A stretch of 64,000 bases of DNA, from NCBI RefSeq assembly GCF_901000735.1, contig NC_081550.1, positions 14,116,393-14,180,392 on the forward strand, read 5' to 3'. Below, one piece after another: positions 32,089-43,300 of this stretch. Under the pieces are notes generated by a model. It was not told the DNA's origin and ran no database searches. It saw only the letters and a program-made list of their open reading frames with translations. This stretch comes from Corylus avellana (Eukaryota > Streptophyta > Magnoliopsida > Fagales > Betulaceae). Within the stretch, counting starts at the first letter, position 1, and every line of letters begins with the position of its first letter. The position numbers were made by a program, and so were the translations under genes.

Positions 32089-35000
32089 TCACCTTACAAT
32101 ACCACAAATACATGGTGGGATGGATGTCCACCTGACTGTATCTATGACATGGGTCCTAGCTCTTACAGCTAGTTCATGGGCAGCCGTATTCGCCTCTCTC
32201 CGGGTGTGGGTGAAAACCGCCTGGTCCAAACTTTGGAGACGTTCCTTTATGGCTTCGGTTAAATGCCCATGCATACTTTCACAGGGTGTCTCTGATCTTA
32301 CTTCTTTAACAACCTGCAATGCATCACCTTCAAACCATGCCTTCGAGTAGCCTTGTTCAATGCAGAACTGAATTGCATGGAGTGCAGCATAAGTTTCTGC
32401 TCCCACCGGGCTAATATCAGTGCGCAGTTGTTTACTGAGTGCAGCCAAGAATGATCCCTTCTCATCTCTAGCTACGATTCCCAAACCAATTATTTTTTCC
32501 TTAGCATCCACTGCCGCATCCCAGTTGAATTTAACCATTCCACACGGTGGTGGCTGCCAAAGAGTTCGTTCCTCCTCCTCTGTCGCTTCGTGCCTCCTCT
32601 ATCGTTCGTTTATTTTCTTAAAATCAGACAGGGCTTTCACAGAGTCTTGCAAAATCTGGGTTGGGTGTGTAAAATTGCCACCATGAATGAAGTCATTTCG
32701 ACGCAACCAAAGACGCCGGGCCACTACCTCGAAAAGCTCCAGCTCCTCCTTATCACAACGAGACGCCACCTCTTTGAATATCTGCCTGAAATCACCACCC
32801 CCAATTGAGCACTTTTGCAATTTTATTTTACTTCCTCCCCAGACGTCACTGGCTGCAAGGCAATCCCAGCTAAAGTGGGCTACTGTCTCTTCCTCCCTCA
32901 AACAGATTGGGCATATATTGTTCTCACAGATTCCACGGCGAAACAGATTGGATCTTGTTGGGAGCAAATTATGGCTCGCCCTCCACAAGAACATTTTCCC
33001 TATGTTAGGTATATTCAGGCTCCAGCATATCTTCCAGTCCTCGGAAACACCCTTCTGTTCTGAGCATCCAGGTTTTCGCAACTCTCTCATTTCCATACCA
33101 AGGTGATAGGCACTCCTTACCGTAAACGCTCCATTCTTTGTGCATCTCCATACTATTCTATCTTCTGGAAGGAGAGGGCTGAGAGGTATTCTCCTAATTG
33201 CTTCAGCTTCTGCCGGCAAAAACAATGAGGAAATCAGGGATCCATTCCACTTGCAGTTCTCCGTGTCTATTAAATTGCTTATTGTCATATTCTCCATAGT
33301 AACTGGTCGTGGTGTTTGGACAGTGAAAGAGTTGGGGATGGGAATCCATTTCTCCCCCCATATTTTAACTTTATTACCATTCCCAATCCTCCATATAGCT
33401 CCATGTTGAATTAAGTCCTTTGAGGCCAAAATACTTCTCCAAGCCAAAGATGGTCTGGTTCCCAATTCGGCTTCCAATATTGATCTATTGGAAAAGTATT
33501 TGGCCTTCATAATCACAGCCACCAAGGACTCCGGGTGTTGTATCATTCTCCAAAATTGTTTAGCCAATAGAGCCTTGTTGAACATAATAAGGTCTCTAAA
33601 ACCCAAGCCTCCTTCATCTTTTGAAATGCCCATTTTTTCCCAACTCATCCAATGGATCTTGGAAGAGTTTTCTTTGTGGCCCCACCAAAACCGTTGCATA
33701 AGCGTATTTAACTCCTTATATAATGAACTAGGAAGTAAAAATACACTCATGCAATACGTCAGTATTGCTTGAACTACCGCCTTAATCAAAATCTCTTTCC
33801 CGGCTTGAGAGAGAAATTTAACCTTCCAATCATTCAAGCGTCTCCATACTCTATCTTTTATGCTCTTGAAAGCCTTGTATCTTGATCTCCCCACCATGGT
33901 TGGAAGCCCCAAGTATTTCTCGTAGCATTGGGTTGCATTTAAACCCGATAAACTTGTAATTTCAGCCCTCTTCTCCGGACTAGTATTACGTGAAAAAAAG
34001 ATTGACGTCTTGTCTTTATTTAATTTTTGCCCCGAAGCTATTTCATACTCTTCCAACAGTTTGATCAGTCTTCGCCACTCCACCGAATTTGCTTTACAAA
34101 ACAAAAGGCTGTCATCCGCGAAGAACAGGTGACTAAGCCTAGGCCCCTTTTTTGACGTAGGTACTCAGGTAATAACACCCATTCTTTCCGCCTTGCATAA
34201 CATGGAGCTGAGTGCTTCCGCACACAAAAGGAATAGATAAGGCGATAAAGGGTCACCTTGTCTAATTCCCCTACTTGGTTTAATATTCCCAACCCTTTGC
34301 CCATTCACAATGACAGAATACGTGACTGTGCTAACACACTCCATTATTAATTTTATCCACCTGGCCGAAAAACCCATTTTACACATGACGGCTTCTAGAA
34401 ACTCCCACTCCACCCTGTAGTAGGCTTTGCTCATGTCCAGCTTAATTCCCATGAATCCAACCTTACTCCACATCTTCGAGTGCATGGTATGGAGAGTTTC
34501 ATACGCAGCAATTATATTATCTGTAATCAATCTTCCAGCAAGAAAGGCACTCTGGTATGGTGAGATTATATTGGGTAGCACCACCTTTAGTCTGTTTGCT
34601 AACACCTTAGCAATAATCTTGTAAATCACATTGCATAAACTTATTGGTCTGAAATCAGTTACACAATTCGGGCTTTGGCCCTTTGGAATTAAAGCAATAG
34701 AAGTTGTATTTATTGAACCATCCATAATGGCTGAATTTAAAAAATACAAAGTAACATCACATACCTCCGAACCAACCGTGGGCCAATTGTGTTGATAAAA
34801 GCTAGCTGTGAAACCGTCGGGGCCTGGAGCTTTTAGTGGGCCCATCTAGTCCAAGGCTTGTTTCACCTCCTCCTTCGTGAAGGTAGCGACGAGCTTGTCA
34901 TTTATTTCCCTTGTAATTTTATTGCTGAGCGCTGAAATGCACTTCTCCACATTCTGTGGCCTGGCCGAAGTGAATAGGCCTTGAAAATATCCCACGAAAG

Positions 35001-36185
35001 CTTCCTCAATGGCTGCTGTTTCAGTATGTAGACTTCCCTCCTCATCCCGAATCTGCTCAATGGTGCTGCTTCGTTTTTTTTTAGAGGCACATGCATGAAA
35101 GTATTTGGTATTACGATCCCCATTGCGCAACCAATCCTCCTTTGCACGCTGCTTCCATTTCAGATCCTCTATTTCCATGAGATCGTGAATTTCTGCTTGA
35201 AGCTCCGCCTCTGCTAACTTCTCACCCTCCGTTTCCCTTTGCTGTAGCACGGCCAGTTCTCGTGTTTTTGTTTGAATCGAAGCTTCATTAACCTGCACTG
35301 TCTTTTTTACCCACATCATTGTAGCCTTTTGGCATCTTTTGATCTTGCCACGTATATTCTCCCATGGGTCAGCAGCTGGGTTTCTTTCTGTCCAGGTGTT
35401 ATATACAATTCTTTTGTATTCCTCCCTTAAGCACCAACCAGCTTCCATACGGAATTGTTTGTTCCTACACCAAGGCCGCCTCCTGCTTTCGTTAAGGCAA
35501 ACGAAAATTGGGTGATGGTCCGAACTCCTTTTGGCAAGCACCGTGACCTCCATAGCTGGGAACATCGTCCGCCACTCCAAGTTGGCGGTGGCTCGATCAA
35601 GCCGCTCTTTTGTGAAAGCCGCCCCTGTTCGCCCATTGTTCCATGTATATTTTGGACCCTTGAAACCCAAATCACATAATTGACAATCCTCCAATACCTC
35701 TTGAAAGTTTACCATTTGCCATCTTGCTCTCTTCGCTCCCCCCCGCATCTCCGTAAGATTAAGTATCTCATTAAAATCCCCTAAGCAAAGCCACGGGAGT
35801 GGCTGTAAAGTGGCAAATGCCGCAATAGTGCCCAAGACTCTTTTTTTGCTACCTCCGGATGGCAGTAGAAGCCCGAGAATTTCCACTCAACACCATTTCT
35901 ACCCACGTTGATTTGAGCATTAATGTGTCGGCGGCTATAGTTTTGTATTGTCACCTGAATTGCTTCATTCCAAAACAAAATTAGGCCTCCACTTTTTCCC
36001 ACGCTGTCAACCACAAACATGTGATCGAATTTAAGTCTTATTCGAAGAAAATCCAGATTTTTATTGTGTAATTTGGTTTCCATAAGGAAGACCAAATTGG
36101 GTCGCTTCTCTTTCACCATTTGGTGAAGGTCCCGAACTGCCCGAGGGTTCCCAAGCCCTCGGCAGTTCCAACTCAAAAAACTCAT
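32089..36185 (-). pseudogene. LINE ORF2: endonuclease, reverse transcriptase, RNase H (degenerate)
   Basis: About 1,360 codons. The apurinic-type endonuclease domain opens MSFLSWNCRGLGNPRAV and contains GDFNEIL and SSDHHPI. Reverse transcriptase blocks include DFRPISLCNVIYKIIAKVLA, LDMSKAYYRVEW (motif A), QGDPLSPYLF and FFADDSLLF (motif C). A zinc-binding CPICLREEETVAHFSWDC and a C-terminal RNase H (FNWDAAVD, ending at 32089) follow. One frameshift (about 35820-35850, near an A7 run) and three in-frame stops (34846-34848, 34165-34167, about 32599) inactivate it. The conserved second Asp of motif A is Tyr (YYRV instead of YDRV). The rest stays in one frame, so the insertion is not ancient. Confidence 0.9.
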
Positions 36186-37801
36186 TTGGTATGGCGGGGC
36201 TGCGCCTCATCTTCGCTCCAATCCTCCTCTTCCTCATCCACAAGTCTATATCGCTTCTCCTCCCGCCTTCCAATGCCAGCCTGCATCTCCAAGGTCTTTC
36301 TTTTTCCGGATTTCGCCCCACAATCTACTCCTTTTCGTAAACCATGTGACACCTTATTGGACCGTTTCCAGTAAGCCTGAGTAGGCCCACTCGACGGCGG
36401 CCCATTCTGAATATTGGCATCAAAGCCAGCCTTGCCTTCTTTAAACTTGCCTTTTCCTTGGGATTGCCCAGCATTTGTCAAATTAATGCCCTCCCCTAAA
36501 TTGGTTTGCCACGTAGTATTCCCATTCTCGACCGCATTAACATCCCTTTCCAAAGTTTCCCAAACCATTTTCTCTTTTATTGCGTCCCATTGTCCCATAT
36601 ATATATTCTTTCCTTTTCCATTCGCACTCTTGGCGTTACTGCTAGCTGGAGACACATCTAGAATCTCATTAATGCCAGAGCACAATTCACCCGTTACTGC
36701 ATTAATTTTAGGAAACTGCCCTTCTAGCTCCTCATGACATTCCTCTTGTGGCGTTACTTTCCGTGCCTGATTCAACGGTTCTCCAGGAATTTCGCTGGCA
36801 TGGAAAGATTGCTGGGACTTTCCATTATTGTCATTTTTGCCAAGTTGGGATGGTCGGGTTTCAGCTGATCCCGAGGATGCATCACCGTTCGCCGCCGTGG
36901 AACTGCCATGGTCACCTCCTTCTTCCTCCCGAATGTCAGAATTTGCCGAGTGATAAGGATATTGGGCAGTGTTTCTCCAGCCGCCTTGAGGTCTGCCTCT
37001 CCTAGTAGGATTGACTCGAAGCCATGGTCCAAACTGAGCCTCTTCACCATTCCCCAACGGCCGTCGTCCTCCAGGAGCAATGCACCCCCGACGTCCATGT
37101 CGAATAAGGCCACACTTGAAACAGAATCTGGGAATCTTCTCATACTTGAAAGCAATCCATAAAGTTTTGTCTCGAACGTGCAACATTCGACCCCTGGATA
37201 GAGGTTTAGACAAATCTAAAACAATTCGCACTCTGAGATACTCCCCCCAACCTATTCCATCTTCATCTATCTCTACCTCCTGCACCTCTCCCACCGTTGA
37301 TCCAATCCGAATTCCCATCTCCTTGCTCATGCATGCCAAAGGGAGATTGAACATACGAACCCAAAACGCTGCTTTCTCAAATTCAATTTCACTCGGAGGA
37401 GTCAAACCATCAAAATCTGCCAGAGATACAAGATCTCCATCAAAAGTCCATGGCCTCCCTTCCATTATTCGAATTTTATCCCACTCATTTTCAAACTCGA
37501 TCAAGAAAGTATTCACCCCTACTGACTTGAAGGACACCCTCCCAGAAGGCTGCCATGCCCGTATCATGGGCGTTTTGATTATCTCCTTGCCCACCGTTCG
37601 ATCTGCTAATAGCTTCCCCACCACACAAGCATTACCTCTAGCCACCAGAGGTATGAAGTCTTCTTCGTGAGTCTTGATTCCCACACTTTCCACTTCCAAC
37701 AGGTTGAACTTCTCCCACATCCTAGTAACGTCCTCCGTCAAGTCTCCCATCTTGAGATAAAAGATTGCCTGATGCTTGTTTCTACCAGTGTTGTGCCCCA
37801 C
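36182..37801 (-). CDS. LINE ORF1 (DUF4283, zinc knuckle)
   Basis: Open frame of 539 codons; the family start is probably the internal MGDLTEDVTRMWEKF at 37750. Residues from about 18 to 240 form the DUF4283 RNA-binding domain (FIPLVARGNACVVGKLLA, EGRPWTFDGDLVSL, FWVRMFNLP). It is followed by CFKCGLIRHGRRGC, a CCHC knuckle, and a long low-complexity tail ending DEEEEDWSEDEAQPRHTK. It binds element RNA in the ribonucleoprotein. Its TGA stop overlaps the ATG of ORF2 (ATGA). Intact as read. Confidence 0.85.
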   Translation of the reverse strand: MGHNTGRNKHQAIFYLKMGDLTEDVTRMWEKFNLLEVESVGIKTHEEDFIPLVARGNACVVGKLLADRTVGKEIIKTPMIRAWQPSGRVSFKSVGVNTFLIEFENEWDKIRIMEGRPWTFDGDLVSLADFDGLTPPSEIEFEKAAFWVRMFNLPLACMSKEMGIRIGSTVGEVQEVEIDEDGIGWGEYLRVRIVLDLSKPLSRGRMLHVRDKTLWIAFKYEKIPRFCFKCGLIRHGRRGCIAPGGRRPLGNGEEAQFGPWLRVNPTRRGRPQGGWRNTAQYPYHSANSDIREEEGGDHGSSTAANGDASSGSAETRPSQLGKNDNNGKSQQSFHASEIPGEPLNQARKVTPQEECHEELEGQFPKINAVTGELCSGINEILDVSPASSNAKSANGKGKNIYMGQWDAIKEKMVWETLERDVNAVENGNTTWQTNLGEGINLTNAGQSQGKGKFKEGKAGFDANIQNGPPSSGPTQAYWKRSNKVSHGLRKGVDCGAKSGKRKTLEMQAGIGRREEKRYRLVDEEEEDWSEDEAQPRHTK

Positions 37802-37890
37802 TCACCGCCTCTCACCCTGGTTATTAGGTAGAAGGAAACCGCTTCACCACTAGGTTTTCAGAGAGAACCCTAGAGAGAAGATTATGTATT

Positions 37891-38182
37891 TGTTAGGAGT
37901 AATTTTGCACTACAAGCCTATTAGATCTTGGGCCTTAGGGCCAATAACAGGCCCACATAACTATTAATTAATAGCTGGAGATATAATTCTGGTGGGGTTT
38001 TATTGAGACAATTTGGTTAAAGTGTCATACTTAAGATCTAAATTTGAGTAGTAGCAAGTCCAATTATAGCTCTCCTGACTCCTAAATCAATTCAAATCTA
38101 CCTCAACTCTTCCACTTATAAATAGGCTTCTACGCAATGTATAAATCTCAGACTTTGATCCTCAAGAATACTATTTCTAACA
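37891..38182 (+). mobile_element. Probable solo LTR (duplication copy 1), 292 bp
   Basis: Starts TGTTAGGAG and ends TTTCTAACA (inverted TGTTAG/CTAACA). A TATA-like TTATAAATAGG lies near 38115-38126, about 60 bases from the end. No flanking target duplication and no internal domain. The same LTR is at 41173-41455, so it predates the duplication. Confidence 0.5.
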
Positions 38183-38458
38183 AGAATTTCCCAAAGATTT
38201 CTAATAATTTTATCAAACCAAACCTTTTTTCTTGTCCCAGTTGGCGTATATTTCATGTCCCAGTTGGCGTCTAACTTCTTCCAACTTGTCTTAATCTCAT
38301 GATACACCCTTCCCCCAACCTAACTCCACTTCATTAAAGTAGTACGTCACATAATATTTGGTGCTCATAATTGAGCTTTCCTATTTTATTATGCATTGCC
38401 TAATTGAAGAAAAATACCATTTTTTTTTCTTTTCTTTTTGTAACGTTCATATTTTATA

Positions 38459-38725
38459 AGGACAGAAATTTATTCTAAATTAGTTTGAAGGAAATATCCT
38501 CTAACCCTTTTTTTTTTTTTTTTTTGAATTCTCTAACCCTTTTAAAATAGTATCAAATGTCTATAAACATAGAAAATGCATATTAAATTTTTAACGTCAT
38601 TAATAGTAGTTTACTAACTTGGACTAAATTTAATGTATCTTTTAAATATTTATAGACACTTAATGCTATTTTAAATAGGTTGGGAGATATTTTCTCCAAA
38701 CTAGTTTGAAGGAAATTTTTGTCCT
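38459..38725. mobile_element. AGGACA-family MITE (duplication copy 1)
   Basis: Inverted ends AGGACAGAAATTT and AAATTTTTGTCCT, with GTTTGAAGGAAATATCCT arms and a central inverted TTTAAAATAGT/ACTATTTTAAA-like pair. Related copies at 41727-41961 (through the duplication) and 47369-47593 (independent). Confidence 0.65.
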
Positions 38726-38966
38726 TTTATAATTCCAAATAAACATTCAATGCTTAATGCATGTTATATAATAAGTGATTCAAATATATATCAAAAACAC
38801 CTCATCATAGGAAAGGATCTGCAACAATACACGAACATTAATTCGTTCTATCATGTATTGTAAATCAAATTTTTTTTTAGTCTTATTTTCTCATATTATA
38901 ATCATCATCTCACTTATATTAATGTCCACCATGCACCCTTTATTGCAAAACTATTTAGATGATGAT

Positions 38967-39030
38967 TATCGTTTTTGGAGTGTTAAAAGTATTTTTAGAT
39001 TCCTCAAATGCAATTTTAAACTGACTGACC
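38967..39030. mobile_element. Truncated GCTTGTTTGGG-family MITE
   Basis: Only the right half is present (TTTGGAGTGTTAAAAGTA to CTCAAATGCAATTTTAAACTG). The tandem-copy counterpart is at 42205-42265. Confidence 0.45.
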
Positions 39031-39091
39031 CTAAATCTGCAATTTAAGAAGATAATTGTAAGAGTTGAATAGACTAACCGGTGACTAACTA

Positions 39092-39332
39092 AGGACCTAT
39101 TTGAGATTGCGTTTGAGAGACCTAAAAGTGCGTTTAACACTTAAAAAGTCCGTTTAAAGAAAAAAAAAATATTCGTTTAGTAAAAAAATTAAAAGCGCTT
39201 TTAAGGGGTCCAAAAATTTTAAAAATGACCAAAACACATTTTTGACGAAAGCTTTATTTTGAAGCTTTTGCCAAAAAATACTTTTTGACTTAAAAGTTAT
39301 ATTTCTCAAACGCAATCCAAATAAGTTCTTAC
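39092..39332. mobile_element. GCTTGTTTGGG-family MITE, copy 3
   Basis: Inverted ends GGACCTATTTGAGATTGCGTTTG and CAAACGCAATCCAAATAAGTTC. Its duplicate at 42327-42452 has lost about 115 internal bases. Confidence 0.7.
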
Positions 39333-40207
39333 TGCAAAATAATAAAAATGTCAAAAGATTCATAGCCTTGGTATGCTTAAGTCAACATTACTATTTGGAG
39401 TGAGAATATGCAATGAATTCTGAAATTTTTAAAGAAATTGATCGACTTATGCCTATGCCTTGAGTCCCTCGTTAGAGGGTTTTTTATAGTTGCTTTGAGG
39501 AGAAACGCAAACTCAAAAAATAGTTTACGTTATTTAAAAACGGAAACCATTTTCTGAGACTAAAGAAGCTATTTTGGTCCAAAGTCCAAACCGAAAATAT
39601 TACTATTATTTTGGATCACACCAAACACCAAAAAATATGAATAATATTATATGTCGAAACAAACGGAGCACAAGAATTATTGTAGTGTTACAAATAATCT
39701 TTATTATTCTGTTGTAGTTTATTATTGCTTAATTTGTTTTACCGTTGAGTCTTAGACCATTTTGATGAAGAAAAAAAGAATGAAATCACTTTAATTAGTT
39801 TTCTACATTTTGACCGTTGCTTGAAAAAAAAAGAGTTTTTGAGTCTTTTGACCTTTGTACATAGAGCACTATTAGCCATCTCACTAAAACTATTTTTTTT
39901 TTGTTATTTTAGTTAGGCAATTTGGTGAAAATACTTAAAACCTCTTATTTTCAGCCGTACCAATTTGATGAAAATAATAATGGTGAGTGGTGAGTAAGGT
40001 TCACTCACCAATTAAATAAAAATGGTTTATCTCCCCCCATTTTTCTTTTTCGTTTCTCTCTTCTTCTTTAATAGTTAGAGAAATAATAAACAAATATTTT
40101 AAAAATAATATTTAAATAGAATAGTAAAAGTGAATTGTTAAAATAGTGAAGCTGTTGGAGTGCTCTAAAAAGTGAATAGCTAAAATAAAAAAATAAAAAA
40201 AATAAAG

Positions 40208-40586
40208 AAAAAATATATTTTACCCCATGAACTATCCACTCATTTGCACTTTGACCCCTCCCCCCCCCAAAACATCCAAATTGTTGCAATTCGACTATGC
40301 TTTTTTTTTTTTTTTTCCAAAATGCTCCCATCCCAAGTTAAAAAAAATTGTTGGTGTTCAGATTCAGCCGGGCTTTCACCCTAGGTCTAACAAAGTACTC
40401 GCCACCTTACCTTTTAAATTTTATTTATTTATTTTACTTGGTATATTTTTTTTTTTAAAAAAAAAAGGTCAGAATTGCTGAATTATAATAATTTAGAAGT
40501 TTGGAGAGGTCAAGTGTCATTTTTTAAATACTGGAGGTTAAAGTAAAAATGAGTGGATAGTTCAAAAAGGTGAATTGTATTTTTTC
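40208..40586. mobile_element. MITE with ATATTTTACCCC-type ends
   Basis: AAAATATATTTTACCCCATGAAC, ATCCACTCATTTGCACTTTGACC and the mirrored AAAGTAAAAATGAGTGGATAG form inverted ends. The layout resembles the Mutator-type MITE at 16761-17093. The corresponding part of copy 1 (31080-31445) keeps only the right half and has gained a tandem repeat of 36 bases (31373-31408, 31409-31444). Confidence 0.5.
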
Positions 40587-40757
40587 CTTAAAAAAATTCT
40601 GCTTTTAGTTATTTTAGTGAATAAAATTTGATGAGTCTTCTAAACAAGTTCTAAAAGCATTTGTTCGTGAATAAGTTTAATGATTTTGACGTCATATGAC
40701 GGTTTGGTCATAAATTTATTTTCTCTTTGCCTTTAGAGTTTAGAAAACTAGCAGCTT

Positions 40758-40775
40758 ACGTCTATAAATAGACGT
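40758..40775 (+). promoter_or_regulatory. TATA-like motif inside a palindrome (copy 2)
   Basis: Same ACGTCTATAAATAGACGT as at 31606-31623. Confidence 0.3.
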
Positions 40776-41172
40776 TACCTAAGAGCACTTTATATCCTTA
40801 ATATACATTTTACTCGATTTTAGAAAAACCAAAGAGAGCGTGTAAAATTGATTGCAAATTCCATCTTGCTTCCTTTGTTGTCATCCCATTCGGTCCTTAA
40901 TCAAATAATTTTATATGTTTTTCTCTTCGCGATTTTTCATCAAGAAGATTAACAGGGTTGTTTTATTAGGTTTAGTTGTTTGGAACTACATCTTTAATAA
41001 AGGTAGACGCTATAATCTCAATTTGAGAGGTTACGTGTCAAGAATTTCAATTGTATTGAGTTATATACTCTACAAGGCATGAATTAAACGCTTTTACGTG
41101 ATTCTATAGCATTGTGAGATCTTCTCATACTCCGTTTTTCGTCTCTTATATTTTATTTTTAATTTTCATATT

Positions 41173-41455
41173 TGTTGGGATTAATTTTGCACTACAAGCC
41201 TATCAGATATTAGGCCTTAGGGCCAATGACAGGCCCACATAATTATTAATTAATAGCTGGAGATATAATTCAAGTGGGGTTTTATTGAGACAATTTGGGT
41301 AAAGTGTCATACTTAAGATCTAAATTAGAGTAATAGCAAGTCCAATTATAGCTCTCATGACTCTCAAATCAATTCAAATCTACCTAAACTCTTTCGCTTA
41401 TAAATAGGCTTCTACACAATGTAGACTTTGATACTCAAGAATACTATTTCTAACA
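41173..41455 (+). mobile_element. Probable solo LTR (duplication copy 2), 283 bp
   Basis: Counterpart of 37891-38182: starts TGTTGGGATT, TATA-like TTATAAATAGG near 41398, ends TTTCTAACA. Confidence 0.5.
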
Positions 41456-41726
41456 AGAATTTCCCAAAGATTTCTAATAATTTTATCAAACCAAACCTTT
41501 TTTCTTGTCCCAGTTGGCGTATACTTCTTGTCCCAGTTGGCGTCTAACTTCTTCCAACTTGTCTTAATCTCATGATACACCTTTCCCCCAACCTAACTCC
41601 ACTTCATTAAAGTAGTACGTCACATAATATTTGGTGCTCATAATTGAGCTTTCCTATTTTATTATGCATTGCCTAATTGAAGAAAAATACCATTTTTTTT
41701 TCCTTTTGTAACGTTCATATTTTATA

Positions 41727-41961
41727 AGGACTGAAATTTATTCTAAATTAGTTTGAAGGAAATATCCTTTAACCCTTTTAAAATAGTATCAAATGTTTAT
41801 AAATATTGAAAAAACATATTAAATTTTTAACGTCATTAATAATAGTTTACTAACTTGAACTAAAATTAATATATCTTTTAAATATTTATAGACACTTAAC
41901 GTTATTTTAAATAGGTTGGGAGATATTTTCTCCAAACTAGTTTGGAGAAAATATCTGTCCT
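41727..41961. mobile_element. AGGACA-family MITE (duplication copy 2)
   Basis: Counterpart of 38459-38725, with the same inverted ends. Confidence 0.65.
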
Positions 41962-42326
41962 TTTATAATTCCAAATAAACATTCAATGCTTAATGCATAT
42001 TATATAATAAGTGATTCAAATATATATCAAAAACACCTCATCATAGGAAAGGATCTGCAATAATACACGAACATTAATTCGTTCTATCATGTATTGTAAA
42101 TCAATTTTTTTTTAGTCTTATTTTCTCATATTATAATCATCATCTCACTTATATTAATGTCCAGCATGCACCCTTTATTGCAAAACTATTTAGATGATGA
42201 TTATAGTTTTTGGAGTGTTAAAAGTATTTTTAAGCCCCTCAAACGCAATTTCAAGCAAACCGACCCTATATCTGCAATTTAAGAAGATAATTGTAAGAGT
42301 TGAATAGACTAACCGGTGACTGACTA

Positions 42327-42452
42327 AGGACCTGTTTGAGATTGCATTTGAGGGACCTAAAAGTGCGTTTAACACTTAAAAAGTTCGTTTGAAGAAAAAA
42401 AAAAATACTCGTTTAGTAAAAAAATCAAAAACACTTTAATCTCAAACAGGTT
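42327..42452. mobile_element. GCTTGTTTGGG-family MITE, internally deleted
   Basis: Counterpart of 39092-39332. Ends GGACCTGTTTGAGATTGC and AATCTCAAACAGGTTC are kept, the middle is deleted. Confidence 0.65.
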
Positions 42453-42622
42453 CTTAGTGCAAAATAATAAAATGTCAAAAGATTCATAGCCTTGGTATGC
42501 TTAAGTCAACATTACTATTTGGAGTGAAAAATATGCAATGAATTCAGAAATTTTTAAATAAATTAATAGACTTATGCCTATGCCTTGAGTCCCTCGTTAG
42601 AGGGTTTTTTATAATTGCTTTG

Positions 42623-43300
42623 CTATTGATGCTCCATACTCATCCGGCGATTTACACGTTAGATAGTAGTAGTGGTAGAGAGTTAATCTCTTGAAATATT
42701 TGAAATAGGTAAATTCCTCTAGAACTCTAAGTAACTGCAATTTGCAAAGATAAAATGAAATTACTTGAGTGAAATTCAAAGTAAATTTTAATTTATCCCC
42801 AACAATTATAACACATTTTTCCATGCATGAACGAACTTTAGAATTTATAGTATAGTTTAGATGTATAATATTAATGAGATTTGACTGACCAATCGTTAGA
42901 ATCCTTAACTGAGGGCAACTCCACAGTCTCCACGCGTGTTATTTAATTTTAATTTGTTAAGGGGTTCGTATTGGTTCGTTTGGTACGTACGAACCTAATA
43001 AAAATAAGCATCCACGTCATATTTTATTAGATCTCCATTCCCCATGCAATATTGATTGTATTGTAATATAGTAGAAAAATTCTATACGTTAAAAGAATAC
43101 AAAAAATGGAGGAGATTGGAGTGAAAATTATTGAAAAGTTAATTAGTACTTTTAGATTTTTAATTGTTAATTTTTTAAATCAATTCATAGGGTTTAATAC
43201 ACACAACAACGATGAAACAATAATAAATTATCACCTATGATTATATGTAAGTGGCGTGTGATTCCACCAAAAGGATCATCTTCATTTTAAAAGAATTTTT
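42623..43300. other. AT-rich intergenic stretch
   Basis: No gene or repeat recognised. Confidence 0.6.

Larger units (their letters stand above)
31999..37884 (-). mobile_element. Nearly full-length L1-like LINE
   Basis: Minus-strand element: 5' leader near 37884, ORF1 (37750-36182), ORF2 (36185-32089), then a short 3' UTR and poly(A), seen as poly-T at 31999-32018. The matching position in the tandem copy (about 41150-41172) has no insertion. A clean target duplication is not visible; TTATRT words flank both sides. Confidence 0.9.
30405..39497. repeat. Tandem segmental duplication, copy 1 (contains a LINE)
   Basis: 30405-31998 matches 39494-41150, and 37885-39497 matches 41165-42622, in the same order and orientation with only a few percent difference by eye. 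The junction lies within TTTGAGGAGAAAC: both copies begin at this word, and copy 1 ends ATAGTTGCTTTG directly before copy 2. The LINE at 31999-37884 accounts for the extra length. Confidence 0.9.
39498..42622. repeat. Tandem segmental duplication, copy 2 (empty LINE site)
   Basis: About 3.1 kb repeating copy 1 without the LINE. It ends TTGCTTTG at 42622, matching the end of copy 1, after which unique sequence follows. It contains a solo LTR, the AGGACA MITE and a shortened GCTTGTTTGGG MITE, all in the same order as copy 1. Confidence 0.9.

Noticed and set aside
32687..33772. Plus-strand open frames opposite LINE ORF2
   Set aside because: Antisense shadows of the reverse transcriptase region.
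36414..37670. Plus-strand open frames of 80-196 codons opposite LINE ORF1
   Set aside because: Mirror frames of the real minus-strand ORF1, without family motifs.
38116..38307. Minus-strand frame present in both duplicate copies (also 41398-41580)
   Set aside because: Conserved only because the DNA is duplicated; it lies over an LTR and its flank and shows no known domain.
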